Shown: positions 1-8,768, counted from the stretch's first letter. The stretch: DNA of 33,258 nucleotides from Bacteroidota bacterium (GCA_021824635.1 JAKAKD010000050.1:1-33258), one strand, 5' to 3'. Numbers and translations are program-made. Notes: generated from the sequence alone by a model not told the origin.

Positions 1-1016
1 AAGTTATATGCGCAGAAGATGGTTATGAAGGTTATAATATTGCACTTAATAAATTACCGGATCTTATATTAAGCGATATTAGAATGCCTAAAATGGATGG
101 ATTTGATATGTTGAAAAAACTTCAGGACAACCCATTAACATCCGCTATACCATTTATTTTTCTTTCTGCCAAAGTTGAACCGCAAGATATTAGGGCTGGA
201 ATGACACTAGGCGCAGATGATTATCTACTTAAGCCTTACAGATCTACGGACCTTCTTTCTGCAATTGATTCACGGTTTAAGAAAAAAGAAAGATGTCAAT
301 CCGTTGGCGAAATTTTAAGATTCTCTTTAGTTAAAAGAGTTCAGCATGAATTACGCACTCCGCTGGTTTCTATATTAGGTCTTTCCGAAATGATTTTGAA
401 AGATATTGAATCGCTTACAAAAGAAGAATTATCGGAGATGGCTGATAAAATACTGCACTCCGGAAGCAGACTTTTAAGAAGAGTGGAAAAACTATTGGTG
501 TATGTTGATTTGCTTTTGGATGAAAATAGTCCGGAGACCCGGTTGAAAGCAAAAGAGAACGCATATCAAATTGATCATAATTTTCTTACCTCGCGGTTAT
601 CACAGAAAGCTTCCATTTTTAATAGAGCCAACGATCTTGCAGCCCATTTTGAAAATAATGTCCTAATGATAACCGACCAGCATTATGAATTTATTGTAAA
701 TGAGCTGGTAGAAAATTCAATTAAATATTCAAACGAAGGAAGCATTATCCATATCATTGGTCAATCGAGCGACAAATTTTATAAAACAATAGTAAAGGAT
801 ACGGGAACAGGGATTAAATCAATTGGCGTTGAAAAGATTAGCCCTTTTAATCAATTTGGAAAAGAGAATGAAACAAAAGAAGGATTAGGATTGGGTTTAG
901 CAATAGTAAAAAAAATAGTAGAGCTAAATAACGGTTATATAAAAATTGACAGCAAAGAAAATTCTCATACAACCTTTGAATTTGGTATACCATTAGCTTT
1001 TATATGTCATTCCTAA
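1..1016 (+). CDS. Hybrid response regulator/histidine kinase, 5' end missing
   Basis: The frame is open from base 3 at the left edge, so the first in-frame ATG (84) is internal and the gene begins outside the window. The visible part starts within a receiver domain: the phosphoacceptor Asp is codon 75-77 (context LSDIRMPKMDG), and the conserved Lys lies in LLKPY. A short linker leads to a histidine-kinase domain with H-box QHELRTPL, N-box NELVENSIKYS, and G boxes DTGTGI and GLGLGLAI. It is a soluble REC-HisKA-HATPase protein that passes phosphate between partners in the cytoplasm. No DNA-binding output domain is present. The last codons (ICHS) are read from a TGTCATTCC sequence like the start of the nearby repeats, so the natural C-terminus may have been altered. 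The signal is unknown. The chemotaxis block downstream is more than 700 bp away, so a link is only possible. Confidence 0.9.
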   Translation, partial: VICAEDGYEGYNIALNKLPDLILSDIRMPKMDGFDMLKKLQDNPLTSAIPFIFLSAKVEPQDIRAGMTLGADDYLLKPYRSTDLLSAIDSRFKKKERCQSVGEILRFSLVKRVQHELRTPLVSILGLSEMILKDIESLTKEELSEMADKILHSGSRLLRRVEKLLVYVDLLLDENSPETRLKAKENAYQIDHNFLTSRLSQKASIFNRANDLAAHFENNVLMITDQHYEFIVNELVENSIKYSNEGSIIHIIGQSSDKFYKTIVKDTGTGIKSIGVEKISPFNQFGKENETKEGLGLGLAIVKKIVELNNGYIKIDSKENSHTTFEFGIPLAFICHS

Positions 1017-1071
1017 AGGGATTTTTTTGCTGCTTTTATTCCTTTTCGGGTTCAATACCCCCGAAGCTTGC

Positions 1072-1151
1072 TTTGTCATTCCCGCATGTTTTAAGCGGGA
1101 ATCCATTAAAACTCTGATGGACTCCCGATAAAAGCATTCGGGAGTGACAAA
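1072..1151. repeat. 80-bp near-perfect palindrome (REP/MITE-like)
   Basis: Two 35-base arms flank a 10-base loop. The arms begin TTTGTCATTCCCG and end CGGGAGTGACAAA, and differ at six positions, three of them T/C or A/G differences that still allow G-U pairs. The left arm also contains its own smaller hairpin (CCCGC/GCGGG) and the right arm another (CTCCCGA/TCGGGAG), so a cruciform or cloverleaf form is possible. It carries no open frame. Elements opening with TGTCATTCC are, from general knowledge, dispersed in many Bacteroidota/Ignavibacteria genomes. Its copy number here cannot be judged from this window. Confidence 0.8.
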
Positions 1152-1277
1152 CGGGGATGCTTTATTCTTCTACCAATATTGGTAAAAAAGAAAAAAAATA
1201 GAACAAAATGCCGTAGGCATGATATAAAAAATGCTAATCTATCCGGAAAACAAAATAATTAACTGAAGTTACGCAAT

Positions 1278-1353
1278 TGTCATGTTGAACGAAGTGAAAC
1301 ATCTCAATTTTAGAATGTAAAGAGACTCTTCACTCTGTTCCAGAGTGACAGAC
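1278..1353. repeat. Second imperfect palindromic element
   Basis: The left arm TTGTCATGTTGAAC and the following GAAGTGAAACATCTC pair imperfectly with the right arm GAGACTCTTCACTC and CCAGAGTGACAG. The ends TGTCA/TGACA match those of the palindrome at 1072-1151, so both may use the same end signals. Confidence 0.6.
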
Positions 1354-1383
1354 TTAGAATAATTCAGAGTCATTTCTAATTAA

Positions 1384-1422
1384 AATTCGTGTAAGAATTC
1401 GTGAAAATTAGTGTAATTAGTG
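1384..1422. repeat. Four spaced copies of AATTCGTG/AATTAGTG
   Basis: AATTCGTG occurs at 1384 and 1396, and the variant AATTAGTG at 1406 and 1415, with a step of 9-12 bases. The function is unknown; it is non-coding. Confidence 0.6.
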
Positions 1423-1618
1423 GCAGAAATTGAATCTCTTATTTGCAAGCGGTCAACTTGAATAATTTATAAACCGCTAGACGTTATTCATAGCGCGCTA
1501 AAGCGCAAGTACAAAGTCTAAAGTTCAAAGACCAAAGGGAGAACAGCAAAGAAAATATTTTGACACAAAAAACAAAAAGTTAACTGACAATACTATATAA
1601 GCCGTTCTGAACATTACT

Positions 1619-1767
1619 ATTCGCACCATAATAATCCCGCTTGCTACAAGATCAGCCCACTCACAACATTGATTATCAACACTTTCTTTTAACAGTCGAA
1701 TATCTATAAGTAAAGGATAATTATTGAACTAATAAAGTAGATGTATCAACCTATTAAGGAGTTTAAA
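1619..1767 (+). promoter_or_regulatory. Leader of first cheW, duplicated at 6017-6164
   Basis: This stretch aligns almost end to end with 6017-6164, with scattered substitutions and one single-base gap. Well-kept blocks include AATAATCCCGCTTGCT, TCACAACATTGA and GTCGAATATCTATAAGTAAA. It ends in AAGGAG at 1756-1761. Conservation in both copies upstream of cheW suggests it carries the promoter and perhaps another control signal. I could not assign a sigma factor. Confidence 0.6.
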
Positions 1768-2253
1768 ATGGATACTTCAGTTCAAACCAAAAACGATTCT
1801 TCAGAACTTCTTCAGTTGGTCAGTTTCAAGATTGGAAGTGAGGAATTTGGGGTGGACATTCTCAATGTGCAAGAGATCAACAAGATGACTCAAATTACTA
1901 AAGTCCCTAACTCTCCCGTTTTTGTTGAGGGTGTTATCAACTTGAGAGGAAGAGTCATCCCGGTAATTGATTTTAGAACACGTTTAAATATGGAGAAAAA
2001 AGAACACGACAAAGACACAAGAATCATTGTAGTAGAAATTGAGACAAGAACTATCGGGTTTATAGTTGATTCGGTAAATGAAGTATTACGCATTCCGGTC
2101 AATATAACAGAAGCGCCGCCTTCAATAGCAACCGGTATTGATTCGGATTTCATTAAGTCTGTTGGCAAGTTGGAAGACCGTTTATTGATCCTCATAGATC
2201 TAAATAAAATTTTAACTGAGACAGAAACAGAAAAATTAAAGGCAGTGGCCTGA
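1768..2253 (+). CDS. cheW: CheW chemotaxis coupling protein (first copy)
   Basis: CheW is the cytoplasmic adaptor that joins receptors (MCPs) to the CheA kinase. The 161-residue protein has the expected single CheW domain: ELLQLVSFKIG, then EEFGVDILNVQEI, VINLRGRVIPVIDFR, IGFIVDSVNEVLRIP and the ending RLLILIDLNKIL. I chose the ATG at 1768 because AAGGAG lies at 1756-1761 with a 6-base spacer, and because the paralogue at 6165 starts at the same point; an ATG at 1741 would precede the ribosome site. The two proteins are close to identical through the core and differ mainly at the ends. No CheA, CheY, CheR or CheB gene is in the window, so the protein must work with a core encoded elsewhere. 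The shared leader suggests co-regulation with the second copy. Confidence 0.95.
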   Translation: MDTSVQTKNDSSELLQLVSFKIGSEEFGVDILNVQEINKMTQITKVPNSPVFVEGVINLRGRVIPVIDFRTRLNMEKKEHDKDTRIIVVEIETRTIGFIVDSVNEVLRIPVNITEAPPSIATGIDSDFIKSVGKLEDRLLILIDLNKILTETETEKLKAVA

Positions 2254-2284
2254 CAATAAATCAAACTAACAAAAGGAGTCATCA

Positions 2285-3361
2285 ATGAAAAAAAACCTAA
2301 TATCATTATTATTTTTTGTTTCTCTACTATCACTCCTCGGTCAAGCATCTTTCGCTCAGGATATAAAAGATCGTATTAAAGTCGGCGGTTTAATGTTTGC
2401 CGATTACTTCTTCAATATCGACAATGTCGATGGTAATGTTAAGAATGTGAACGGTTTTCAGTTCAGAAGAATTTATCTAACAACCGATATTTCAGTCGCC
2501 GAGAATTTCGATTCAAGATTCCGGTTAGAAACAGATCAGAGCACCAATTCCAACACAGCGAGCGGAAAACTCGGCGTCATGGTAAAGGATGCTTATTTGA
2601 AATGGAAAGGTATCTTCTCTGGTTCCGATTTGGTTTTTGGTATTTCTCCAACTCCCGCCTTTGACGTTTCTGAAGCAGCATGGAGTTACCGCTCGTTGGA
2701 AAAGACAATCATGGATCTTAACGGTATTGTTGGATCACGCGATTTTGGTGTTGACTTAAAAGGTAAGATCACAGATGCTGGTTCAGTTAACTACTGGGTT
2801 AAAATTGCCAATAACAGCAGCAACGGTCCTGAAACAGATAAACACAAAAGGTATTATGCGCTGGTTCAGGTAAAACCCGCTGACGGATTCCAGGCCACAC
2901 TTTATTATGATTATGCCTCTTTGGTTGATGTAACAGATAACATTGATAAAACATCAAAACCGAATAGTGTTTACGTAGTTGCTCTATTCTTAAACTATCA
3001 GCAGAAGAGTGATTTCGCTTTAGGATTTGAAGGATTTACACGCAGCTGGGCAAATAAATATCGCCCTACTTTAACTTCAGTTCTCAATGATCAGAACACA
3101 ATGGGCTTGTCGTTCTGGGCTTGGGTAAGCGTAACAGAAAATCTGAGATTAGTAGGAAGATATGACAGCTTCGATCCGAATTCTGATATTGACAACGATA
3201 AAGTGGGGCTTATAATTGCCGGTTTGGATTACAAAGTTGCTAAAAACGTAAGCATTATACCGAACGTTGAAATTACAAGCTATCAGAAACCGGTGAATGC
3301 AAACGGATCCACTTCTTCGAGCAATTTTGTAGGAAGAGTAACATTAGCGTTTACATTTTAA
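2285..3361 (+). CDS. Outer-membrane porin, OprO/OprP-like
   Basis: The 358-residue protein has a signal peptide (about residues 1-24, cleavage near ASFAQD) followed by alternating polar/apolar strands rich in Gly, Asn, Asp and aromatic residues. It ends in RVTLAFTF; a terminal Phe is the usual outer-membrane barrel assembly signal. The overall pattern (GLMFADYFFN, FQFRRIYLTT, FDSRFRLETDQ) resembles phosphate-selective porin O/P-type barrels, so it probably forms a channel for small anionic or organic solutes; the substrate is unknown. A good AAAAGGAG site precedes the ATG. It starts 31 bases after cheW and is likely in the same transcript. A porin inside a chemosensory cluster suggests that it admits the compound being sensed. 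Confidence 0.8.
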   Translation: MKKNLISLLFFVSLLSLLGQASFAQDIKDRIKVGGLMFADYFFNIDNVDGNVKNVNGFQFRRIYLTTDISVAENFDSRFRLETDQSTNSNTASGKLGVMVKDAYLKWKGIFSGSDLVFGISPTPAFDVSEAAWSYRSLEKTIMDLNGIVGSRDFGVDLKGKITDAGSVNYWVKIANNSSNGPETDKHKRYYALVQVKPADGFQATLYYDYASLVDVTDNIDKTSKPNSVYVVALFLNYQQKSDFALGFEGFTRSWANKYRPTLTSVLNDQNTMGLSFWAWVSVTENLRLVGRYDSFDPNSDIDNDKVGLIIAGLDYKVAKNVSIIPNVEITSYQKPVNANGSTSSSNFVGRVTLAFTF

Positions 3362-3456
3362 TTATTAATTATAGAATTCTAGACACATATGTATTTGAAA
3401 TAACTAACATCATTAAATAAGAATTAATTACACAACAAAACAAAAGGAGAAACACC

Positions 3457-3915
3457 ATGAAAACATCAGTTACAATCTTATTTGCTGCTCTTATTTTTGG
3501 AGGAATAGTTTCAGCACAAGTGAAAATAGGAAAACCTGCCGATGCAGAGGCCTATGTGAAAAAAGCAATTGAATACATCAAAGCAAATGGTACGGACAAA
3601 GCGTTCGCAGAATTCAGCAACCCGAAAGGAAAATTTATTGAAGGTGATTTATATATCTCTGTATACGATATGAAAGGTTTCTGTGTCTCTCATCCAGATC
3701 CAAAAAAGAATAAAGTTGATTTGTCAGAAGAAAAAGATCCAACTGGAAAATTAGTACTCCAAGAAAGGTTAGCTCTTGCAAAACAAAATGGAAAAGGGTG
3801 GGCAAATTATAAAGGAAAGAGACTGGGCAGTAATGAGTTAGTTGATAAAACTGTATATGTTGAAAGGTACGACAAATATATTGTCTGCTGTGCAGTATAT
3901 GGTTTTATGAAATAG
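3457..3915 (+). CDS. Secreted single-Cache-domain sensor protein
   Basis: A 152-residue protein with a signal peptide (about 1-20, MKTSVTILFAAL then VSAQ) and one small alpha/beta domain. The motifs AYVKKAIEYIKANG, GDLYISVYDMKG, FCVSHPDPKKNK and a final VYVERYDKYIVCCAVYGF match the single-Cache family, which binds small ligands in the periplasm and is usually fused to receptors or kinases. Here it is a free protein with no transmembrane anchor or output domain. It lies between the porin and the first MCP, preceded by AAAAGGAG and followed by a hairpin. A plausible role is as a soluble binding protein that presents ligand to the adjacent MCP. This is inferred from family and position only. Confidence 0.75.
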   Translation: MKTSVTILFAALIFGGIVSAQVKIGKPADAEAYVKKAIEYIKANGTDKAFAEFSNPKGKFIEGDLYISVYDMKGFCVSHPDPKKNKVDLSEEKDPTGKLVLQERLALAKQNGKGWANYKGKRLGSNELVDKTVYVERYDKYIVCCAVYGFMK

Positions 3916-3932
3916 AATTTGCCGGTTGAGAC

Positions 3933-3954
3933 GGGTGTGAATTATTTCACACCC
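3933..3954 (+). terminator. Hairpin after Cache protein gene
   Basis: A perfect 9-bp stem (GGGTGTGAA / TTCACACCC) with a TTAT loop, followed by ATTTTA. The T-run is short, so it may only partly stop transcription before the MCP gene. Confidence 0.6.
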
Positions 3955-4030
3955 ATTTTAGCATCAGAATGTGATAACTATTTTTTCCCTTTGCCGAAAA
4001 AAATTTTGAGAAATAATTTATGAGGTTAAA

Positions 4031-5905
4031 ATGTTACAGCAATTTCGTCACCTGAGTGTGAAAAAAAAATTTGTCGGAACAACCATTGGGATTGTTCTCC
4101 TGATAGCGCTCTTCATCTTTTTATTTTTTCCAGCGACACTTCACACCAAAATGGAAGAATATCTAAAAGGTAAGGCGGAAGGAATGGCTATGGTGGCAGC
4201 AAACAGCGCCGTCAATGGGATGACCTTTAGTGATACTGAAGGCTTAAAACGAGTTCTTGAATCGATGAAAGATGTGAATGATATTGTTTTTTCTGCTGTC
4301 CTCTCGCCGGATGGTAAAACCTTCGTAGGACTCAACAATGAAAAAGGAAAAACACAAATTGCAGAGGCATCCAAATATCTTTCAATCGACAAAACAACAT
4401 TAATGGAAATAAGCAATATGTGGGTGGCAATTTCCCCTATAAAATCTGGATCGGACAGGCTCGGAACACTAATTCTTGGAGTTGATGAAACAAAATTTTT
4501 TCAGGATGTTGCATCGAGCAGGTATGTTTCTTTAATCGTTGGACTTATCATAATTTTGATTGGAACGGTAGTAGGAACATTCATAGCAAATTTAGTAACA
4601 AAACCAATAAAATCGCTTTCAGAAGCCGCAACAAAAATATCATCAGGTGATCTTTCCGTTCAGCTTGAAAATTCTTCAAAGGATGAAGTTGGCGAGCTTT
4701 CAAGACTTTTTAATATCATGGTCAAAAATCTACAGGTGCTAAACAACCAGTTGCAGGAAGAAAAGCTGAGTATCCAAAAGAAAGTTGAAGATGCAGTTGA
4801 AGAATCTGAAAATCAAAAAAGATATTTAACAGCAAGTGTAAACACTATCCTTGAAAAAATGAACAAGTTTGCTGACGGTGATTTAACCGTTTCTCTTGCT
4901 ATTGAAAAAAATGATGAGATCGGTAAATTATCCGAAGGTTTCAATAAAGCAGTTAGTAACGTTGGCTCTTTACTTTCACAAGTGAATGAGGCAGTTCAAG
5001 CCACAGCAAGTGCAAGCAACGAAATTTCATCGAGCACAGAACAAATGGCAGCCGGTGCGCAAGAGCAAAGTGCTCAAACAACAGAAGTAGCAGGCGCTGT
5101 TGAGGAGATGACAAAGACAATTTTCGAAACCACAAAGAACTCAGGCTTAGCATCCGATGCGGCTAAAAATGCAGGTTTGATAGCTAAAGAAGGCGGTAAA
5201 GTTGTTGGGGAGACTATTGAAGGTATGAACAGAGTAGCAGAAGTAGTTAAGAGATCAGCAGACACAGTCCAAGTATTAGGTAAGAGCAGTGATGAGATTG
5301 GCGAGATCGTTCAAGTCATTGATGATATAGCAGATCAAACAAACTTACTTGCATTGAATGCTGCAATCGAAGCCGCACGTGCCGGTGAACAAGGAAGAGG
5401 ATTTGCAGTAGTAGCGGATGAAGTTAGAAAATTAGCCGAACGCACAACCAAAGCAACAAAAGAAATTGCTACAATGATCCGCCAAATTCAGAAAGACACA
5501 GAAGGTGCAGTTGTATCTATGAAACAAGGAACAGAAGAAGTAGAAAAAGGAAAAGCATTAGCAGAAAAAGCGGGACAATCACTTAAAGAAATTATCACCG
5601 GTGCTCAAGATGTAGTAGATATGTCAACACAGGTAGCAGCGGCAAGTGAAGAACAATCAAGCGCAGCTGAACAAATCAGTAAAAACATTGAATCAATCAG
5701 CAGTGTAACACAAGAAAGTGCAGCCGGAGTACAACAGATTGCACGCGCCGCAGAAGATTTGAACCGGCTTACTGTCAACTTGCAAGAATTAGTTTCAAGA
5801 TTCAAGATTGATGAGAGTACAAATGGTAATGGGAAAAGCTCACACAAGACAGAGACGAGAAGTCAATTAGCAGTACGCTCTAACGGCAAGTTAGTTCATC
5901 ATTAA
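4031..5905 (+). CDS. Methyl-accepting chemotaxis protein with periplasmic sensor
   Basis: A 624-residue transmembrane receptor. TM1 is about residues 14-36 and TM2 about 165-188. Between them lies a ~125-residue periplasmic domain of Cache-like character ([36 protein letters not shown]). HAMP covers about 189-240. A second HAMP-like segment (about 272-310, [20 protein letters not shown]) leads into a long signalling coiled coil (about 320-595), whose hairpin tip [20 protein letters not shown] is where CheA and CheW bind. The tail ([19 protein letters not shown] then KLVHH) is nearly the same as in the MCP at 6720. GAGG precedes the ATG at a usable distance. The gene sits between the Cache protein and the second cheW, and a strong terminator follows. 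The ligand is not known. Confidence 0.95.
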   Translation: MLQQFRHLSVKKKFVGTTIGIVLLIALFIFLFFPATLHTKMEEYLKGKAEGMAMVAANSAVNGMTFSDTEGLKRVLESMKDVNDIVFSAVLSPDGKTFVGLNNEKGKTQIAEASKYLSIDKTTLMEISNMWVAISPIKSGSDRLGTLILGVDETKFFQDVASSRYVSLIVGLIIILIGTVVGTFIANLVTKPIKSLSEAATKISSGDLSVQLENSSKDEVGELSRLFNIMVKNLQVLNNQLQEEKLSIQKKVEDAVEESENQKRYLTASVNTILEKMNKFADGDLTVSLAIEKNDEIGKLSEGFNKAVSNVGSLLSQVNEAVQATASASNEISSSTEQMAAGAQEQSAQTTEVAGAVEEMTKTIFETTKNSGLASDAAKNAGLIAKEGGKVVGETIEGMNRVAEVVKRSADTVQVLGKSSDEIGEIVQVIDDIADQTNLLALNAAIEAARAGEQGRGFAVVADEVRKLAERTTKATKEIATMIRQIQKDTEGAVVSMKQGTEEVEKGKALAEKAGQSLKEIITGAQDVVDMSTQVAAASEEQSSAAEQISKNIESISSVTQESAAGVQQIARAAEDLNRLTVNLQELVSRFKIDESTNGNGKSSHKTETRSQLAVRSNGKLVHH

Positions 5906-5913
5906 AAAGATAG

Positions 5914-5948
5914 AGAGGAGAGACAAAGATGGCTCTCCTCTTTTTTTA
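5914..5948 (+). terminator. Rho-independent terminator after first MCP
   Basis: A perfect 9-bp stem AGAGGAGAG (5914-5922) / CTCTCCTCT (5933-5941) with a 10-base loop, followed directly by TTTTTTATTTT. It separates the first chemosensory unit from the second. Confidence 0.9.
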
Positions 5949-6016
5949 TTTTAAACAGGTACTGGCTATAAAATCATTATTCCTTCCGGGTAGTTCTTCA
6001 ACAACACAGGAGTAAT

Positions 6017-6164
6017 ATTCGCGCCAAAATAATCCCGCTTGCTTCAAAATCAGCCCTTTCACAACATTGAATATTAACATTTTCTTATACCAGTCGAATA
6101 TCTATAAGTAAACGATAATTATTGGACTATAAAGTAGACGTATTAACCGATTAAGGAGTTTATT
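6017..6164 (+). promoter_or_regulatory. Leader of second cheW, copy of 1619-1767
   Basis: It matches the first cheW leader through its whole length up to the start codon, including AATAATCCCGCTTGCT, TCACAACATTGA and CGAATATCTATAAGTAAA. It ends with AAGGAG at 6153-6158. It lies just after a strong terminator, so it must contain the promoter for the second cheW-MCP unit. Confidence 0.65.
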
Positions 6165-6659
6165 ATGGGTGATTCTGTTCAAATCAAAAACGATTCAACT
6201 GAACTTCTTCAGTTAGTCAGTTTCAAGATTGGTAATGAAGAGTTTGGAGTGGATATCCTGAACGTTCAGGAGATAAACAAAATGACGACCTTAACAAAAG
6301 TGCCCAACGCTCCCGATTTTGTTGAAGGCGTAATCAATCTGAGAGGAAGAGTTATACCGGTAATTGATTTAAGAATTAGACTTCATCTTCCTAAAAAAGA
6401 ACACGATAAGGATACGAGAATTATTGTAGTTGAAATTGAGAATAAAACTATCGGATTTATTGTTGACTCTGTGAACGAAGTTTTAAGAATCCCTGTAAAC
6501 ATCACAGAAGCTCCGCCGGAAATTGTAACCGGCGTTGATTCAGATTTCATTAAGTCGGTTGGAAAACTTGAAGACCGGCTTTTAATTCTGATTGATTTGA
6601 AAAAAATTCTTACAACAACTTATGAAAAAGAACTAAGCACAATGCTTGAAGAGGAATGA
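6165..6659 (+). CDS. cheW: CheW chemotaxis coupling protein (second copy)
   Basis: A 164-residue CheW adaptor linking MCPs to CheA. It keeps the same core motifs as the first copy: ELLQLVSFKIGNEEFGVDIL, VINLRGRVIPVIDLR, IGFIVDSVNEVLRIP, DFIKSVGKLEDRLLILIDL. Differences cluster near the middle (RIRLHLPKKEHD) and at the C-terminus (TTYEKELSTMLEEE). The ATG has AAGGAG at 6153-6158. The next gene, an MCP, starts about 60 bases downstream and is probably co-transcribed. Two such similar CheW proteins may be interchangeable, or may tune the array for different receptors; the sequence does not decide between these. Confidence 0.95.
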   Translation: MGDSVQIKNDSTELLQLVSFKIGNEEFGVDILNVQEINKMTTLTKVPNAPDFVEGVINLRGRVIPVIDLRIRLHLPKKEHDKDTRIIVVEIENKTIGFIVDSVNEVLRIPVNITEAPPEIVTGVDSDFIKSVGKLEDRLLILIDLKKILTTTYEKELSTMLEEE

Positions 6660-6719
6660 GTTTAGAAATTGAAGAACTATTTTTTGATCAGCCGAAAGAC
6701 AAAAGAAAGGGAGAATAAA

Positions 6720-8600
6720 ATGAATTGGTTTTATAATCTAAAAGTAAAAACAAAAATCGTTATTAGTAGTGTTTCAGTAGTGATAATTACAATTATCATA
6801 GGCACGGTCAGTTACTTCAGTCTTTCTAAGTTGGACCAAAATGCCTTAGAAATGTGCAACCGGTTAACTAAAAATGTGGAAGCATCTCAAGCAAATGAAG
6901 CAAAATTAATAATGGCGGAAAATCGTGAATTTGCTAACAGAATAGAAAATATTGTAATCATTTTAACAGTCATAATGAGCATTTCAGCAATTGGACTCGG
7001 GTTGATAATTGCCAAAAGACTATCCCATTCTATCGAACAGTTAAGTGATGCTGCTAAAAGAGTAGCTAACGGAGAATTAAATGTCCTTACCGAAATAATT
7101 TCCAAAGATGATATTGGTGAGTTAACAGAATCTTTTAATAAGATGTCTCTTAACATCTCTCAGCTTGTGGAAGATCTTGATAGTATGCCTACACCGGTAA
7201 TGATGGTTGACACAGAATTCAGTATAACTTATATGAATAAAATGGCAGCCGCAGTTGTAGGTAAAGATCAAAAATCATTACTCGGTCAAAAATGTTATAA
7301 TCAATTCAAGACAGATCATTGCCAAACTGAAAATTGTGCTCTTCATAAAGCTATGCAGTTACGTTCACAACAGATGGCAGAGACAATTGCCAGACCAAAC
7401 GGACAAGATATTCCAATAATGTACGTTGCAAAACCAAGAATAGATAAAAGCGGCAAGGTTGTTGGCGCTTCGGAATTTGTAACAGATATAACAAAAGTTA
7501 AAGAACACGAAAAATATCTTGATCTGCATGCCCGTAAATTATTGATCGAAATGGAAAAATTTGCCGATGGCGATTTAACAGTCGAAGTTGTCTCTGAAAA
7601 CAAAGAAGATATAATTGGTAAACTATTCAATGGATTTAACAAAGTTGTGGACAACATAAAACAGATTATGATAAGCGTAACCGAAGCAGTACAGGCAACG
7701 GCAAGCGCAAGCAATGAGATTTCATCTAGCAGCGAAGAGATGGCAGCCGGAGCTCAAGAACAAAGTTCTCAAACAACCGAAGTAGCAAGCGCAGTTGAAC
7801 AGATGACAAAAACAATCTTCGAAACAACAAAGAACTCCGGTAACGCGGCTGAAGCAGCTAAGAACTCTGGCGCTATTGCTATTGAAGGAGGAAAAGTTGT
7901 GGAGGAAACCATTATTGGAATGAACCGTGTGGCTGAAGTAGTAAAACAATCGGCAGAAACAGTTCAAACACTTGGGAAGAGCAGCGATCAGATTGGAGAG
8001 ATAGTTCAAGTAATAGATGATATAGCAGATCAAACAAACCTATTGGCATTAAACGCCGCAATTGAGGCCGCAAGAGCCGGAGAACAAGGAAGAGGATTTG
8101 CGGTTGTAGCAGACGAAGTAAGAAAACTGGCAGAGAGAACAACCAAAGCCACAAAAGAGATTGCAACAATGATTAAACAGATACAGAAAGATACAGAAGG
8201 TGCAGTCCAGTCAATGAGCAGAGGAACAGAAGAAGTAGAAAAAGGAAAAGTATTGGCAGATAAAGCAGGACAATCATTGAAACAAATTATAAGCGGTGCA
8301 CAGGATGTAGTAGATATGTCTACACAAGTAGCAGCAGCAAGCGAAGAACAATCCTCTGCAGCAGAACAGATAAGTAAAAATATTGAAGCAATCAGTAATG
8401 TAACCCAGGAGAGTGCCGCCGGAGTACAGCAGATTGCACGCGCCGCAGAAGATTTAAATAGACTAACTGTAAATCTCCAAGAGCTGGTATTAAGATTTAA
8501 AATTGATGGTGGTTCAAAGGCTAACGAAAAAGGTTCACACAAGGCAGATACAAGAAGCCAAATAGCGGTTCGTTCTAACGGCAAATTAGTTCATCATTAA
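6720..8600 (+). CDS. Methyl-accepting chemotaxis protein with cytoplasmic PAS domain
   Basis: The ATG at 6720 has AAGGGAG at 6707-6713 with a 6-base spacer, so I prefer it to the ATG at 6669; this gives 626 residues. TM1 ([21 protein letters not shown]) and TM2 ([21 protein letters not shown]) enclose only ~45 periplasmic residues, so outside sensing is unlikely to be the main input. HAMP follows, then a PAS domain (from [19 protein letters not shown] to [11 protein letters not shown]) with a three-cysteine patch C-x8-C-x4-C (KCYNQF, DHC, ENCAL), a second HAMP-like piece ([11 protein letters not shown]), and the MCP signalling coiled coil with tip [20 protein letters not shown]. The signalling part and tail closely match the first MCP, while the input part is different. 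It probably senses an internal, redox-type or cofactor signal through PAS; this is inference. Confidence 0.93.
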   Translation: MNWFYNLKVKTKIVISSVSVVIITIIIGTVSYFSLSKLDQNALEMCNRLTKNVEASQANEAKLIMAENREFANRIENIVIILTVIMSISAIGLGLIIAKRLSHSIEQLSDAAKRVANGELNVLTEIISKDDIGELTESFNKMSLNISQLVEDLDSMPTPVMMVDTEFSITYMNKMAAAVVGKDQKSLLGQKCYNQFKTDHCQTENCALHKAMQLRSQQMAETIARPNGQDIPIMYVAKPRIDKSGKVVGASEFVTDITKVKEHEKYLDLHARKLLIEMEKFADGDLTVEVVSENKEDIIGKLFNGFNKVVDNIKQIMISVTEAVQATASASNEISSSSEEMAAGAQEQSSQTTEVASAVEQMTKTIFETTKNSGNAAEAAKNSGAIAIEGGKVVEETIIGMNRVAEVVKQSAETVQTLGKSSDQIGEIVQVIDDIADQTNLLALNAAIEAARAGEQGRGFAVVADEVRKLAERTTKATKEIATMIKQIQKDTEGAVQSMSRGTEEVEKGKVLADKAGQSLKQIISGAQDVVDMSTQVAAASEEQSSAAEQISKNIEAISNVTQESAAGVQQIARAAEDLNRLTVNLQELVLRFKIDGGSKANEKGSHKADTRSQIAVRSNGKLVHH

Positions 8601-8605
8601 AAAAA

Positions 8606-8638
8606 ACGTGGAGAGTCGCATTTTCTCTCCTCGTTTTA
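8606..8638 (+). terminator. Rho-independent terminator after second MCP
   Basis: Stem ACGTGGAGAG (8606-8615) / CTCTCCTCGT (8625-8634) with one T-T mismatch and a 9-base loop, then TTTATA. It resembles the terminator after the first MCP in its GAGAG/CTCTC core. Confidence 0.8.
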
Positions 8639-8768
8639 TACAAGTTTGGCAAAAGGCTAGGTGTAGGAAATAATTAACTTGTTGTTTTAGTTAAGTGGCT
8701 GAATCAAGATGATCTCAGATAGAAATACAGCAACCATTATTTGTATAAAATCAGATTGGGGGTAAAAA

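Larger units (their letters stand above)
1017..1740. other. Repeat-rich intergenic region without genes
   Basis: I find no credible coding frame here. The region contains an 80-bp palindrome (1072-1151), a second imperfect palindrome (1278-1353), a small TTCGGG/CCCGAA hairpin (1045-1065), and four spaced copies of AATTCGTG/AATTAGTG (1384-1422). There is also a low-complexity CAAAG-type stretch (1510-1538) and the start of the leader shared with the second cheW (from 1619). Confidence 0.8.

Noticed and set aside
1741-1767. Earlier ATG for the first cheW
   Set aside because: It lies before the AAGGAG site and adds nine residues absent from the paralogue.
1619-1767. FliA (sigma-28) promoter in the cheW leader
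   Set aside because: CGAATA resembles part of a -10 box, but no matching -35 box at the right distance is visible.
6669-6719. Earlier ATG for the second MCP
   Set aside because: The ATG at 6720 has a well-placed AAGGGAG site and gives a normal receptor N-terminus just before TM1.
8030-8584. Long minus-strand open frame (184 codons) opposite the second MCP
   Set aside because: It mirrors the repetitive coiled-coil coding of the MCP and has no ribosome site or recognisable domain; similar mirror frames occur opposite the first MCP.
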